A stretch of 64,000 nt of DNA from Spizellomyces punctatus DAOM BR117 (taxonomy: Eukaryota; Chytridiomycota; Chytridiomycetes; Spizellomycetales; Spizellomycetaceae), in the NCBI RefSeq assembly GCF_000182565.1, contig NW_015971543.1:407397-471396 (forward strand). Reading direction: 5' to 3'. The notes under the pieces are model-generated. The model was not told the origin of the DNA. It did not search any database and saw only the letters and a list, made by a program, of their open reading frames with translations. How positions within the stretch are numbered: the stretch's first letter is position 1; each line of letters opens with the position of its first letter. Shown here piece by piece: positions 44,974 to 56,086 of this stretch. The position numbers and the translations under genes are program-made.

Positions 44974-47042
44974 CTACTTATGGGACACTTCCAGAAACAA
45001 CCCATCCTTAAAACCAGTCGTAATACTGGAACGAATCCTAAAAGACTGTTCTTGTACAAGGGTAAACTTGTACTTTCGAACAAGCTGGATCACCGCGACT
45101 TTGGATTCAATCATGGCAATCTTTTGGCCGATACCTAGTTTCTTTGTCAGTCCTAACCATTTCTTTCCAGGTGAACGATTCCCAACACCAAAGGATTACT
45201 CACAGTTCATTGGTCCATCACCAAACGGCAAATACGTCCCAGCGCGTGGATTGAACCCATTGTCCCATCTCGATGGATCAAACTCGAGTGGCCGATCCCA
45301 ATATCTTGTGTCCCTATGGATCTGGCGGATAGCCACAAACACGGTGGCTCCTGCAGGAACATGGTGGCCCATGATCTCAACGTTTTTATTGGCTTCACGG
45401 GGAATGCCGCTAACGACTGGGTGAAGACGAAGAGTCTCTTTCACGACTTGTTCAACGTATCTGGAAAGTGAGATACAACATTCAATTAGATAGGGCCTCA
45501 GGAATTTGTGTCAAATGCGAACGCACTTTAGAGATGCAAGGTTTTCATGATTAGGCTCCCCATCGGGTCCAAGCACATCATTGATTTCTTGTTCGATGTT
45601 GGCCATAATATCAGGATGACGTGATAGTTCCCAAAAGACATTGGTGAGAGCGTTGGCAGTTGTTCTAGATAATCGTAAAAAGAGTCAGTCTAGTAAAGCG
45701 TATCGTACTATGTTTCTGCAAGGTCACCAACTCACTCGTGCCCGGCTAGGAAAAACGCAAAGACCTCGTCCATAATCTCCTGGTCTGTGAAATCCTGCGC
45801 ACGACATAAAGAGCTACATTAGGAATACATCTAGTACCGTGAAACGACTCCCATGCACATACCTCTCCACCACCCTTGGAAGCATCCAGCAGCCTATCCA
45901 GTAAATCCAGATTCCATTTACTCTTTTCCTCTGCATCCGGTGATGCCATGCGCGCGCGTTTCTTTTCAATAACATCGCGAAGGATAGTGTTGATGTACTT
46001 GATGGATTTTTGAGCGTCCTTTTCCCCAAGACCAAAGTAGGACCACAAAAAGGGTGGAACAGCGAAACGCTAGGTTCGATCGCGCTCAAGATTAGTGGAA
46101 ACGTCACCATCGGACTCCATGTTGCTTGTTGCCTCACCTTTATAACCGTAGCAAATACCTCATTAATCAGAAACATGTCCTTGTGGGCGACTGCATCGTT
46201 CATCAACTCAATCGACTTGAAATTGTACGAGAATGCAACCTTGCCACTATGTTGACAAGTTATGCCAGTTAGTCAGTTCTTTGTCGAAATTGCGAACCAA
46301 CATGGACACGCACATGACATCCAAAGTCAGGTTCGAGAATGCTTCGTGGATGTTGACAGTGATGCTTTTCTTTCCGTTTGCCAAAGCGTTTTTGAGGAGC
46401 CCATCCCAGAGATCAGTTAGAGACCGCGTGACTTCAACGGCAACTTCCGTAGAAAGACGCAAGTGATGCGGGCCAAACGCAGGCTGCAGAAACTTTCGAT
46501 GTTTCTTCCAGTCAGGACCGGAAGGAATTACAAAGAGACCATAGTGGGCAAAATCCCTGCCGTGACCAGGAGAACATAAATTCCAAGTTTATGCTGTGTT
46601 ACCCAAATGGGTGGTGTCATACTTGTGCATCCGTTGTAACAGAGAACCTCTGCAAAACTCTGCTTTGCTAAGATCTCCGGCTGCTGTGCCAGCCAGTATC
46701 CTTTTGGCCTGATCGGCATCGCAGACCACTACTTCCCGCCGCGAGAATATTCTGATCTCAAAAATGTTTCCATATGTTGCATTCAGTATCTCGCCCATAC
46801 GCCAGCCTTGTTCATGGCGCATATAACTTTTGGGATGATGGAGACTTTAGATAATAGTTGTGTGAACTTATGACTTGCGCTTTTGCTGCTTACGGGTATA
46901 CAAGTGGGAGGCTTCCTATGATAGGCCATGGTTTCGGGCCAGGTAAAGTCGACTTTGTGGTGCGCTGGGACAAGAGAACTAGACCAATAACTATAGCCAA
47001 TACGGCTGTCAAAATTGGGTGGCTTGCTATCAGTTCGAGCAT
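44974..47042 (-). CDS. Cytochrome P450, ER-anchored, 9 exons
   Basis: Exons 47042-46894, 46844-46623, 46556-46314, 46246-46138, 46069-45863, 45794-45736, 45664-45527, 45460-45204 and 45134-44974 give 514 residues. An N-terminal anchor helix (LTAVLAIVIGLVLL) leads to the proline hinge LPGPKPWPIIGSLPL. Further motifs are the C-helix WKKHRK, the I-helix oxygen motif AGHETTANAL, ExxR in KETLRLHP and the heme loop FGDGPMNCIG with its Cys ligand. Met replaces the usual Arg two residues before Cys. Substrate unknown; the general class is that of fungal ER monooxygenases of the CYP3/4/5-like clan. Intron 2 excludes a YDTTHLG stretch that reads in the unspliced frame. It is convergent with the TRIC-like gene. 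Confidence 0.9.
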
Positions 47043-47597
47043 GGCGAAAAAGGGGGACTGCTGCAAATCCAAGTATCCCAAGCAGAATAACCAGATGGTG
47101 TAGAGAGTAACGCGTCCGAAAGTCTCGTCAATACACAAGGTGTATACAAGACACTTAATAATCAGCAATGTGGAGCACAAAAGTTGCAAATGCTTCAACA
47201 ACCAGACCAACGCTTTTATACTGCTCAACCAATGACCCAAGCGGTCGGCTTTCGGGAATCCGAATTCGGCTGACGAGTAGTGTCCCCGCTCGGTGCCCTT
47301 TAAGCGGATAATTAGCTAAGCAAGGCTTTGCTACCCCACAATATCATGTGATATCACGTTGCTGAAGTGGGCTTGGGCGATGCGACCTTCAACTCGCTAT
47401 GGTGATCTAGACAGTGAACGCATGTGAATGGGTGGATGCCAGTAGCTGCGGTCGGTTAAGGTGCATGGCAGGGTGGTCATGTCGGCAACTGAGAGGAGGC
47501 AATGTGCAGAAATTGTAAGGAGTCCCCAAAAAACTAGAACCCAATAACTTGCTCTTTCAGAATTCAGAATTTGACCATGAGCAATTGTCAATTATAG
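47043..47597. other. Divergent promoter region of P450 and INTS9; INTS9 exon 1 lies here
   Basis: About 555 bases. The INTS9 frame is closed by a TAG directly before 47598, so its start codon must be in an upstream exon. Candidates with codon phase 0 are ATGCCA at 47436-47441 (donor GTAGCT) and a bare ATG at 47399-47401 (donor GTGATC). I could not decide between them. Confidence 0.45.
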
Positions 47598-49925
47598 ATC
47601 TCACTATCCAAAAATCCTCAGTTCCCATGCCTATACTTGGAATTCCAGCATGTTCCCTTTCTTTTGGATTGTGCGCTTGAATTCCTCAGACCTCCCACCA
47701 GCGTTCACAATGCCCCCATCGCCGACGCAAGTGTCAAGCTCATTGTGCCACGCGTATCGGAAATATCGATAGAGCAAGTCGACTTTATCCTCATCACCAA
47801 CTCCTACAATATTCTCGCTCTACCCTTCATCACCGAGTACACGGCTTTCAAGGGCAGAATATTTGCAACCGAGCCCACGGTCGAGTTTGGACGGTTGGTT
47901 GACGGCGCTGGTGGGAGATCTCTCATTTTGGAGAGTCGCTAAATAGATCGATTCTAGGCTTCTGATGGAAGAAATGGTTGGAAACCTTTCGAGGTACTTT
48001 ATTGTCAGCACTGAACGTGTCCGTTACGCGCGATAAAGTGGAAGCTCTAATGAGCTCCTCGGTCGCAGAGATCCGTATACCGGCGTGGCCAACTATCTAG
48101 TGCACTTTGAGAAGGAGGTGCATCCGCTTTACTCCCTGCATGATATCGAGAGCTGTATCTCCAAAATTGAAAGAGTGCATTACTCTGAGTACTTGGTAAG
48201 AGTCCCTTGTTGCAGCTAGCAACAAGTAACGTTTCAGGTACTGACGATGCGAGATAGGACCTAGGCGGAGATGTGGAGATTGTAGCTCGAAGTTCTGGTT
48301 TTTGTCTTGGTGGTGCAAACTGGATGATTAAATCTCCTAATGCAACGGTGAGAGTAAAGAATATCACCAGCAAGAAGTTAATCAGTCATGTAATTTTCGG
48401 TTTGGCAGGTCACGTATATGGCTGCTTCATCGAATAGTAGAATTGGGCATTCAACCGTGATTGACGTAGTTCCGTTCTCCAAAACCGATGCCACGATTGT
48501 GGCACAGTTGGGGACGGCCCCAAGTCGTCCTCTTGGAGATATGATAACGAACATGCTCAACATACTTGGTACGAATTGTAGTCTGCAGTGTCGTCAGTTT
48601 TGTACTTTTTACAAATATTCTCGACAGTGAAAACGCTTGAACAGGGGGGCAATGTGCTACTTCCAGTCAATCCGTGCGGCACCATGTTCGAGCTCATCGC
48701 CATTATCTCAGAATACCTACGATCATGTGGACTGGTGACGACGCCGATTCATATTGTGTCATCAATAGCGAAACGGTCTCTCCACCTTGCGAATATCCAA
48801 GGTGAATGGTAAGAGCAGCTGCCTCGCAATCAAGTACCGTTGCAGCTTGATCATATCGATTGCAGGATGAGCTTGGAAAAACAAGCGAATCTATATGAGG
48901 CTCGGCAACCTTTGATACATGGACGATTACTTGAGGACAAGCTGCTGTTTCATCATGACTTTTCCGCATCCGTGTACCAATATCGAGGGCCATACATTGT
49001 TTTTGTTGGACATCCCTCTTTACAGGCGGGACAAGTACGCGATTTTCTAAACGTCTGGAAGAATGATCCAAGGAATTTGATGGTTGTCACAGGTCAGCCC
49101 GCTGTGTGAGCGGATTGGTGACGGTGTACTAACAGCCCTTGATTGCAAACAGAATTGTTGAACGTTCCACCTGTCAAACGGGGATCTGCAGAGATAATGA
49201 AGATGCAGATATGCAAATGTCCGATGGAAACAAGGCTTGATTTGAATGAAATAGCGACACGCACGAATGCAAAAAATCTGGTCATTCCCCTCCGCGCTGG
49301 AGTGACTATTCCGGAGGTTCCTCCCACCTTGCAAAAGGGAACTATGTTTACTCCGCTATCACCCTTTCAATCTACACACATACCTTTTGACAGAGATTTT
49401 GTGAGATGTAGCGTTATGGATCAGGTACGGTTTTGTTTGGTCTACATTAGTGACTGTTCACACTTTTGCATACTTACCTTACCATTGGACGTAGGATTTG
49501 AAAGATTTTGCACCAATCTTACTGGAGGCCCAATCAGAGCACCGTTCTGTTGTCGTCAGCGGCAATCTATTGCATCAGGATAAGCTTACCTGTCAAATAC
49601 GCAAGATAATCGCACCTTTTGACGCATCAGCTGGGCGTGTACGGCCTACAGCTGAGGAAATTGCAGCCCGATGTGGAGGAGAGGTAAATATTTCCCATGA
49701 CATATTTTGAAGATTCCGACCCTTGCTAAAAAAAAATTACTGGGTTTTCAGTTTGGATCACATACAATTCATTGGATCCCCAATGGTTATGTCATTGAGT
49801 GGGATACTCTTCGCCTGAGTGCTCACGCTGACGATTTTCAAATAGAGGGTTCTGATATGGGCGATATGGATCGGTTAAGAGCCCTCGTAGTAGAGTTTGT
49901 GAAATCACCAATTCAAAAGACATGA
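47598..49925 (+). CDS. INTS9: INTS9-like Integrator subunit (5' exon unresolved)
   Basis: Ten exons assembled: 47598-47893, 47958-47993, 48069-48195, 48258-48347, 48409-48568, 48628-48808, 48866-49092, 49153-49424, 49495-49683 and 49752-49925; 583 residues without the start exon. Order matches INTS9 (RC-74): LSKNPQFPCLYLEFQ, VDFILITNSYNILALPFITEYT, FATEPTVEFGRLLMEEM, SSGFCLGGANWMIK, GGNVLLPVNPCGTMFELI, YIVFVGHPSLQAGQVRDF and KCPMETRLDLNEI. A metallo-beta-lactamase/beta-CASP pseudo-enzyme, it pairs with INTS11 in the nuclear endonuclease that trims snRNA and terminates RNA polymerase II. The C-terminal domain is present. CPSF100 is the alternative; the TEPTVEFGRL and GGANW details favour INTS9. 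Confidence 0.88.
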
Positions 49926-50289
49926 GAATTTGTGGCATTGGTTAAAGTAGTCGTTATATGCACCCTGTTAATAATGCTATTGGAAATATAAAAACTCGAA
50001 ACCTCGTCAACTTCAATCGATCGAATCTGGCTGCCTGCCACAGTCACAAAGTATGGGGCACAGTCATGCAATGCAGTTTCAAAAATGTTTCTGACGAGCC
50101 CTTGCAAAACTGCAGTGATAGAACCCTTTTCAAAACACACTTTTTGCTCGGATCGTGTGGTCCCCACGCAGAGACGCAGATTCTCACTCCCCCACTTGGC
50201 GTTGTTTTTGTGTTCGAAACGGCCCGTTGTTCCAGGATATATAGGAAGGACGATCCAGTCTCGGGGCCCCATCCCTTCCACGTAGCACA
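49926..50289. promoter_or_regulatory. Promoter of the ankyrin gene, TATATA at 50238-50243
   Basis: About 360 bases between INTS9 and the ankyrin gene. TATATA ends 46 bases before the ATG at 50290, suggesting a short leader. No gene is seen. Confidence 0.45.
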
Positions 50290-51174
50290 ATGCCAGACCT
50301 GATTCAACTTCCAGTGGAACTTCAAAGTCAAGTCTTTGCTCACATAAAGTATCCCGCAGCGTTTGCCGCGACATGCAAGCACATATATACCCTCTCAACC
50401 ATCAAGTCAGTCCGACGGCTCTGGCTTTGGTACAATGCCGAGTGGCTAGAGGAAGAATGGACACGATGCGTGGGTCCACGAAGTTTGGATGGACATGTCT
50501 ATTCAAAGAGTAAACTACGGGGAGTTCCTTACCGCATGCTGGCCAACCCTGATTTCGTCGAAACCTTTTTGGACATGCGCGGAAAAGATGCGAATGATAT
50601 CATTTGCAACAGGATTCTTCAGTGGAGTGTACCTGGGAACCACGCACGAATTGTTGAAAAGCTCCTTTCCAGAACGCCTAGACTGCATATACCCTCGCAG
50701 ACGGTTGAGGCTCTGTTTCTTAGTTCTGCTGTGGCGGGATACACTGCTATCCTAAAGTGTTTGGTTACCCACCGCTTTGAGGACGTATCGAGGAGATTGC
50801 ATTTGGCCGGGGTGCTAGCTTCTAGGCACGGACGAGCAGATGTGGTTCGCTTTCTGTGTTTCGAGACGTCGTGCGATCCCTTCCTGGAAAGACCTAATGG
50901 GCTGGAGTTGGCCGCTGTCTGTGGACATGTAGAGGTTGTCAGAATATTGGTGCAGGTTTGGGCAAGGAAGAAATTGCAGGGTGTGGATCAGTCCATGGTG
51001 AAGTTGGAGGAGCATCTGTTGCGCAAGGCGGTTGACAGAGGCAATGTTGAGGTAGTGGGAGTGCTGTTGGAGAGTGGATTCACGTGGGGAATGAACGGTT
51101 CGGCAGAGTCGGCGTTCGCAAATCGGTTCGACCAGATGGTAACCTTTTCGAGAGCGCAGTGTGCTACTATCTGA
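50290..51174 (+). CDS. Ankyrin-repeat protein with degenerate F-box-like N-terminus
   Basis: Intronless, 294 residues. N-terminal PDLIQLPVELQSQVFAHIKYPAAFAATCKHIY has the Pro-Leu-Glu-Leu pattern of a weak F-box. From about 110 to 280 at least four ankyrin-like units follow (HARIVEKLLSR, GYTAILKCLVTH, GRADVVRFLCFE, GHVEVVRILVQV, GNVEVVGVLLESG). Such F-box-ankyrin proteins are numerous in early-diverging fungi and may be ubiquitin ligase adaptors; target unknown. A TATA box lies 50 bases upstream. Confidence 0.75.
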   Translation: MPDLIQLPVELQSQVFAHIKYPAAFAATCKHIYTLSTIKSVRRLWLWYNAEWLEEEWTRCVGPRSLDGHVYSKSKLRGVPYRMLANPDFVETFLDMRGKDANDIICNRILQWSVPGNHARIVEKLLSRTPRLHIPSQTVEALFLSSAVAGYTAILKCLVTHRFEDVSRRLHLAGVLASRHGRADVVRFLCFETSCDPFLERPNGLELAAVCGHVEVVRILVQVWARKKLQGVDQSMVKLEEHLLRKAVDRGNVEVVGVLLESGFTWGMNGSAESAFANRFDQMVTFSRAQCATI

Positions 51175-51400
51175 ATTCGAATATAATATTGCATAGCGAA
51201 AAGTGATTCATACCCAAAATCACATAAATACATAATTATCTTTAAACCGTTATTATTAAAAAACTTTAAAGTGTGCAAGGCGCAAGACGCAAAATCACAA
51301 AGCAGAGGCCCCTCTCCAACCCCTAAATAAACTGTTATGCTACAAAATAAACTATAGTACACGAGGGTCGGGTATGAAGCGATATCCAAAGACGAAATGC

Positions 51401-52551
51401 TTAGAATCGCTCTTTCATCCGCGCACTGATCGTTCTCAATTGTGAATATACTTTGCCAGGAGTACTTCCCAGAATCAACGACACAATTGCATCCCTTGCC
51501 ACTCGGATGTTTGCAAATGACCCTAGGATATGAATCTTGGTGTCTGCAATGACCACTCGTGTACGGGACGTGTTCTCAATAGCGAATCTTGTCTTGCCGT
51601 CTTTTCCTACTATGCGACCGATGGCACGCGAAAGGTTATCGCCCGCAAGCGTCTTGACATCCTTGATCTCGAACGTATCAATATAGAGATCGTCCAAACG
51701 AAGTAAGGCAATGGCATCCTGCATTGAATAGAGATGCCCATGGTAAGTGAAACGGCATAATCATCTGAATGACCAACGCTAGGCACGTACGTTGATTTCA
51801 AACCCAAGACAAAACGCCTTCACAAAATCTGCACCCTTTTGCAGTGCTCCAGCGTCTACTGTCTGGGGACATGTCCTGAGTTCGACTGCTTTGGACTTGA
51901 TGTTCATACGAACTTGGAGTTTCATGTGCTCCACAAGAGGGGAGTAGATCTTGATCCACTCCTTTTGGAGTGGAGTTAGGCGATGTGGCGGGACGGGGAT
52001 TTTGCGAAATTCACGGTTGCCAGACTATACGAGATCATGGAAAGAGTTAGATATACCGAACATATTCACACAGTTGCTCCCTGAAAAGGTGGCATTTTTT
52101 GTACGGCCAAATGGTCAGATATAAAGTGTTGGCATCAATGATGCTCAATGGAATCCGTATATGTTCCGGCATTCCCAGAGCACCCAAAATCAGGGCTTGA
52201 CTCTATATGGGTTCATCACTCCAGGCCCACCGCAGAAAGTACAGAAAATCCCTAGATGCTTACCAATGCCTCTGGTCTCAGCTTTTTGAATTTTGGTTTC
52301 TTAGTCTTATCTACTTGCATTGCGTCGGTAGGTGTTGGCTGCTCGGTTTCCATAGCGTCAACAGGTGTGGATTCTGGATTTGGTGCAGGGCTTTCTTGTG
52401 AGGGTTCGGATGCGGCGGTTGTGGGAGTTGTGCTTGTGGGGGACTGTGCGCTGTTCTTCTTCTTCTTAGTCTTTTTCTTGTTGTTCTTGTTTGCAGATGC
52501 TGGAGTTGCTGGTTTATCAACGGCCATCGCATCCGTGGGTAGGCGACCCAT
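51401..52551 (-). CDS. PNO1: PNO1/DIM2 KH-domain ribosome assembly factor
   Basis: Exons 52551-52264, 52024-51791 and 51718-51401 give 279 residues. A disordered Lys/Pro/Thr leader (about 1-95, with KKKTKKKK) precedes the conserved part: [71 protein letters not shown], the KH GxxG-type loop [17 protein letters not shown] and [20 protein letters not shown]1 guides Dim1 methylation and Nob1 cleavage at the 3' end of 18S rRNA. It is convergent with the ankyrin gene. The start is the first ATG; a longer leader is possible. Confidence 0.96.
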
Positions 52552-52788
52552 ATTGTCAAGTAGAGTCAATGGGGAAATAATGCGATCGCGCTGGTTTTGA
52601 TTCTGGAGAAAAACATTTCAAACTTTTGGACCAACGTTAACCAATCAGAAGACGTGGCGCGGTAATATTCACGTAAGCGATCTATCAAGGCATCCTTTCA
52701 CACTTTGTAAAGCCTTCATACGGATATCCGGATACCCTCATCGTAAATAAAGCAGCTATAGCCAAATAATGGATTATATACATTATTC

Positions 52789-54318
52789 CTAATCTACATA
52801 CACCACAATCTCATCGTCGTTCTCTACATCGTAAAAATGTACATCCCGCAAATCATCCTCCATCTCTATATTCGGTGCCCCCAGCTTTCCCACCTTCCGC
52901 AAGTGTACAGAGCCTTTCACTCCAAGTATTCTACTCGCAAGAACCTTTAGCGCTCGTATGTTCATTGTGTTTGGAATTTTCTTTCTTATTTTCTTGCTTT
53001 CGTAGCAAAGTGTGATGGTCGACAATCGATCCTTCAGTATCGATGACGTTGCTGTAACTGGGGCAGGTGTTGGCGCACCGTGTATTCGTGCTAGTTCCTC
53101 ATATCGGGGATGTAAAAGATGAAAAGAGGTTGGATCGGACGATGCGGAAAGCTCTTTGGCGCACCGTCCGAGATAATAAAGTTCTGAATCCGATCGTTCA
53201 CGAGGGGTGAGTGTGGACCCATTCAGGGTTGTCAGCTTGGCCAGGCGTGCAATCAGAAATGGATGAAGATCGCTTGAAGGAACGTCATCGAGGACCGGAT
53301 TTCGTCGCAACCTCAACTCGACGAGGGCGGGGAACGAGTTCAATGCATGAATGGAAGTCCAGGATTTTATCTTGTTGTTACTGATATTGAGAGTCGTCAG
53401 CTCCGCAAATTCCCCCGCAGCAGGTGCTTCTATGCTGGCCAAATAATTGTTGTTGATCATGAGGGTACGGAGAGATGGGAGGAGGGCGAGTTTGCGAATC
53501 TCCGCCCAAGATGTGAAATCGTTGTGCTCAAGATTCAAGAACTGGATGTTTTGAAAGCCATTGATGAGGGGAAAAGATGCCAGATGGTTGAAGCCGAGAT
53601 GCAGTTCCTTCAGTTGTGGTAGATATGTCTCTAGTTTCTGTAGCTCTTCCCATGGGAGAAGCGTTTCAATCAGAGTCAATGCACGAAGGTTATTGAATAC
53701 ATCCTTCAGTTCACCGTGCGCGGTATCCTCCAAAGGTTGCATTCGATTGAAAGCCAATCGCAGAGATTGAAGGTCTGCCAATTCTCGACAAATGTCCGCG
53801 ACGTCTTTCCATGTTTGAAATAAACTACGAGAGAGGTCCAGATCAACTATCGCAGGACACAACTCTCGAACTTGTCCATCCTTTCCTCCTCTAAATCCCA
53901 CACGCATTCCCGCCAACCCGACCTCCCGTATATTTCCTGCTTGCGCAAGTTTGCGGGATATCTTGTCCCATCCGACGGTTTCCACATCCACTCCATTTCC
54001 TCCAAATCGTACTATTCCGTCCTGTGGCTGTAATGAAAGATATTTCTCTTGGAATGCCTCCAGAAATGAGCGTGCAAAGGCGTCAGTAGGTACTTTTGAT
54101 ACTCTTAGGAAGGAGCCGCTGTTTGGCACCCGAGTATGAAAGTACTGCGTCCCGTCATGTGCACCCGAATGTTTTCCTCTTGAGGGATCGTCCCACTCAA
54201 TGCCGTACCAAAGAGTGTTGGAACCAAGGGGAACGGGTCCATGATACCGAATCGTCCCAAAGTGATTGGAGACGCAGATGCGCTGGCGTAATTTGTCAGA
54301 GTGAGCATTCAATGTCAT
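52789..54318 (-). CDS. TBCE: Tubulin-folding cofactor E (CAP-Gly, LRR, ubiquitin-like)
   Basis: Intronless, 509 residues. CAP-Gly domain at about 8-75 (GTIRYHGPVP, WYGIEWDDPSRGKHSGAHDGTQYF), leucine-rich repeats from about 125 to 365 (LKELHLGFNHLASFP, FLNLEHNDFTSW, RTLMINNNYLASI, LNISNNKIKSW), and a C-terminal ubiquitin-like domain ending DVENDDEIVVYVD. TBCE binds alpha-tubulin and helps make and dissociate the alpha/beta dimer. Start is the Met before the Lys/Arg-rich leader of CAP-Gly; an upstream in-frame Met at 54390 adds 24 residues. Lack of introns contrasts with neighbours. Confidence 0.95.
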   Translation of the reverse strand: MTLNAHSDKLRQRICVSNHFGTIRYHGPVPLGSNTLWYGIEWDDPSRGKHSGAHDGTQYFHTRVPNSGSFLRVSKVPTDAFARSFLEAFQEKYLSLQPQDGIVRFGGNGVDVETVGWDKISRKLAQAGNIREVGLAGMRVGFRGGKDGQVRELCPAIVDLDLSRSLFQTWKDVADICRELADLQSLRLAFNRMQPLEDTAHGELKDVFNNLRALTLIETLLPWEELQKLETYLPQLKELHLGFNHLASFPLINGFQNIQFLNLEHNDFTSWAEIRKLALLPSLRTLMINNNYLASIEAPAAGEFAELTTLNISNNKIKSWTSIHALNSFPALVELRLRRNPVLDDVPSSDLHPFLIARLAKLTTLNGSTLTPRERSDSELYYLGRCAKELSASSDPTSFHLLHPRYEELARIHGAPTPAPVTATSSILKDRLSTITLCYESKKIRKKIPNTMNIRALKVLASRILGVKGSVHLRKVGKLGAPNIEMEDDLRDVHFYDVENDDEIVVYVD

Positions 54319-54390
54319 TGTGAAGATCTGCGATCCTCGGCTGGACGCTCTCGTCAGGACGCGCGAAGGCCTTTGGAGCACAACGTCCAA

Positions 54391-56086
54391 ATCCGGTGCT
54401 AATGAACGAAAACCCCCAGGAACCTTAAGTCATCGCTGCTCATTAAAACATAGACGCTGTGCGTTGAAATCCTTGATGGGGCATTTTGGTTTTGGCTCAT
54501 GTGCAGTATCTCTTTTAGGTGATGTATGATTCTTCCTTGCCATCAACGCACTCCCAATTATGAATGACATATCTGCCACTGCTTGTAAAACTTGCAATAG
54601 ATGTGTCCTCCATCCCTAGCAACTCTGCAAGCATCCCCACTTGTCTGCTGCTGCAATTTCTGCTGTACCTTGCCCGTTTGGGTCAGTAGGAAAGGGCATT
54701 ATTTCTGTGGCATTAAGCGTTGACTTTGCACAGGAGTATTGATTGGACAGCGTTAAGAGATTCTCCGCAGCATGGTAATGTGTAGCGAAGCGCTGATCAA
54801 ACTTGTACTCGGCTACATTACCTCAGATTCGGTTATTATCATTTTGTAGGACATTGGCCGGTATGTCCTGCACTACTTCCAATGAGTTATTTCACCAGGA
54901 TCTCACTCTGTTCCACATCCTTGTGGGTTCTTGATCTGAAGTCGGTGTATCAGATCCCAGACCCATGCGCAATGTACCAGAAGGAGTTGGTGTCTGGTAA
55001 TGACCATCTTTGCTAATGCTGGTTGGCTTTCCCATGTCGTATAATCGCATTCCAACAAGGACGGAAGATGACAACGTTGCAATAATCTGTTACGGGCATA
55101 CAGATACGGATAATAACTGGCCTTGCAAGGGATAATACCAATTATTTTTGTTTGTAGGGCCACACAGTCGCCAAATGTTTTGAAATTCGCCCGCGCGTTC
55201 TGCCCTTTTACGTCTCATTAGACGAAACGGATAATTTGAGATTTGTTTTTTGGTGCTACTCGCGTGGGTTTCCTACTCGCCTCGATTGCAGTAAGAACCC
55301 GCCAAAAAGGACCGCTGATGGCTGCTGGGGGATGGGCTGCCTGGAATGGCTGTCCAGTGGCTGCGTAGATGCCGCAACATGATCCGTGTTTGGTTGGCAG
55401 GTTCAACGAGTTCAAGCGTACGAGATGCCAAGCGTAGCAGTTGCATTTGAATCTTGTTTATTGATCAAAGCAACCCTTGAAAGATCCTTGTTAAATGTCA
55501 CATGACAATCACTCCTGATTGACGCAACGTTTCAGATTTATATCCACAACTTGCTTTTGCCACTTGCCTCCTTTGCCGTAATTTGAGGGACGATTGGCAA
55601 AAGGAGGTTTTTGTGTGGCAATTTGTAGGATTATTGTTCTTTTGCTTTTAGCTCTTGTGGATTTGGAGGCTGCTTGCGATAGCTCGTCTTGCCATCCGCT
55701 TGCCATTTGGCTGTGGGTTTTTTATTTTTATTTTTTTTTTTGGATGATGCAACCTTACGTTTGTTGACTTGTGTGTGTGGTCGTCGATTTCCTCCTCCTT
55801 TTTGTTCCCAAAAACTGCTCAGCACTCCCACACGCAACTGCGATTCGCCAGGCACAAACCTCCGAGAACACTAAACATATATCCGCCTTTTTGTTTCGCT
55901 CATCCACAATAGAAGGGACAAGGAGTTCCGCAGCAACCGTTTCTTTCCCACGGCACAACACACGCACTAGTATTTAAAGATACCTTTTAATTCGGCCGTG
56001 GCGACATTCTTTTTGCATGACCTGGAACGCGCACCTCTGCAACTTGTGATTACCTCTTGGCTCTCACGTAAACACCTCGCTGCCGC
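54391..56086. other. 1.7-kb divergent intergenic region, no supported gene
   Basis: Lies between the starts of TBCE and the F-box/WD40 gene. Frames are all under 90 codons. T-rich runs occur near 55720-55745. No tRNA-like cloverleaf or conserved domain was found. Confidence 0.5.

Noticed and set aside
46565-46622. Unspliced P450 segment reading YDTTHLG
   Set aside because: Keeping it breaks phase with the downstream DFAHYGLF exon; the GTATGA donor at 46622 restores the family order.
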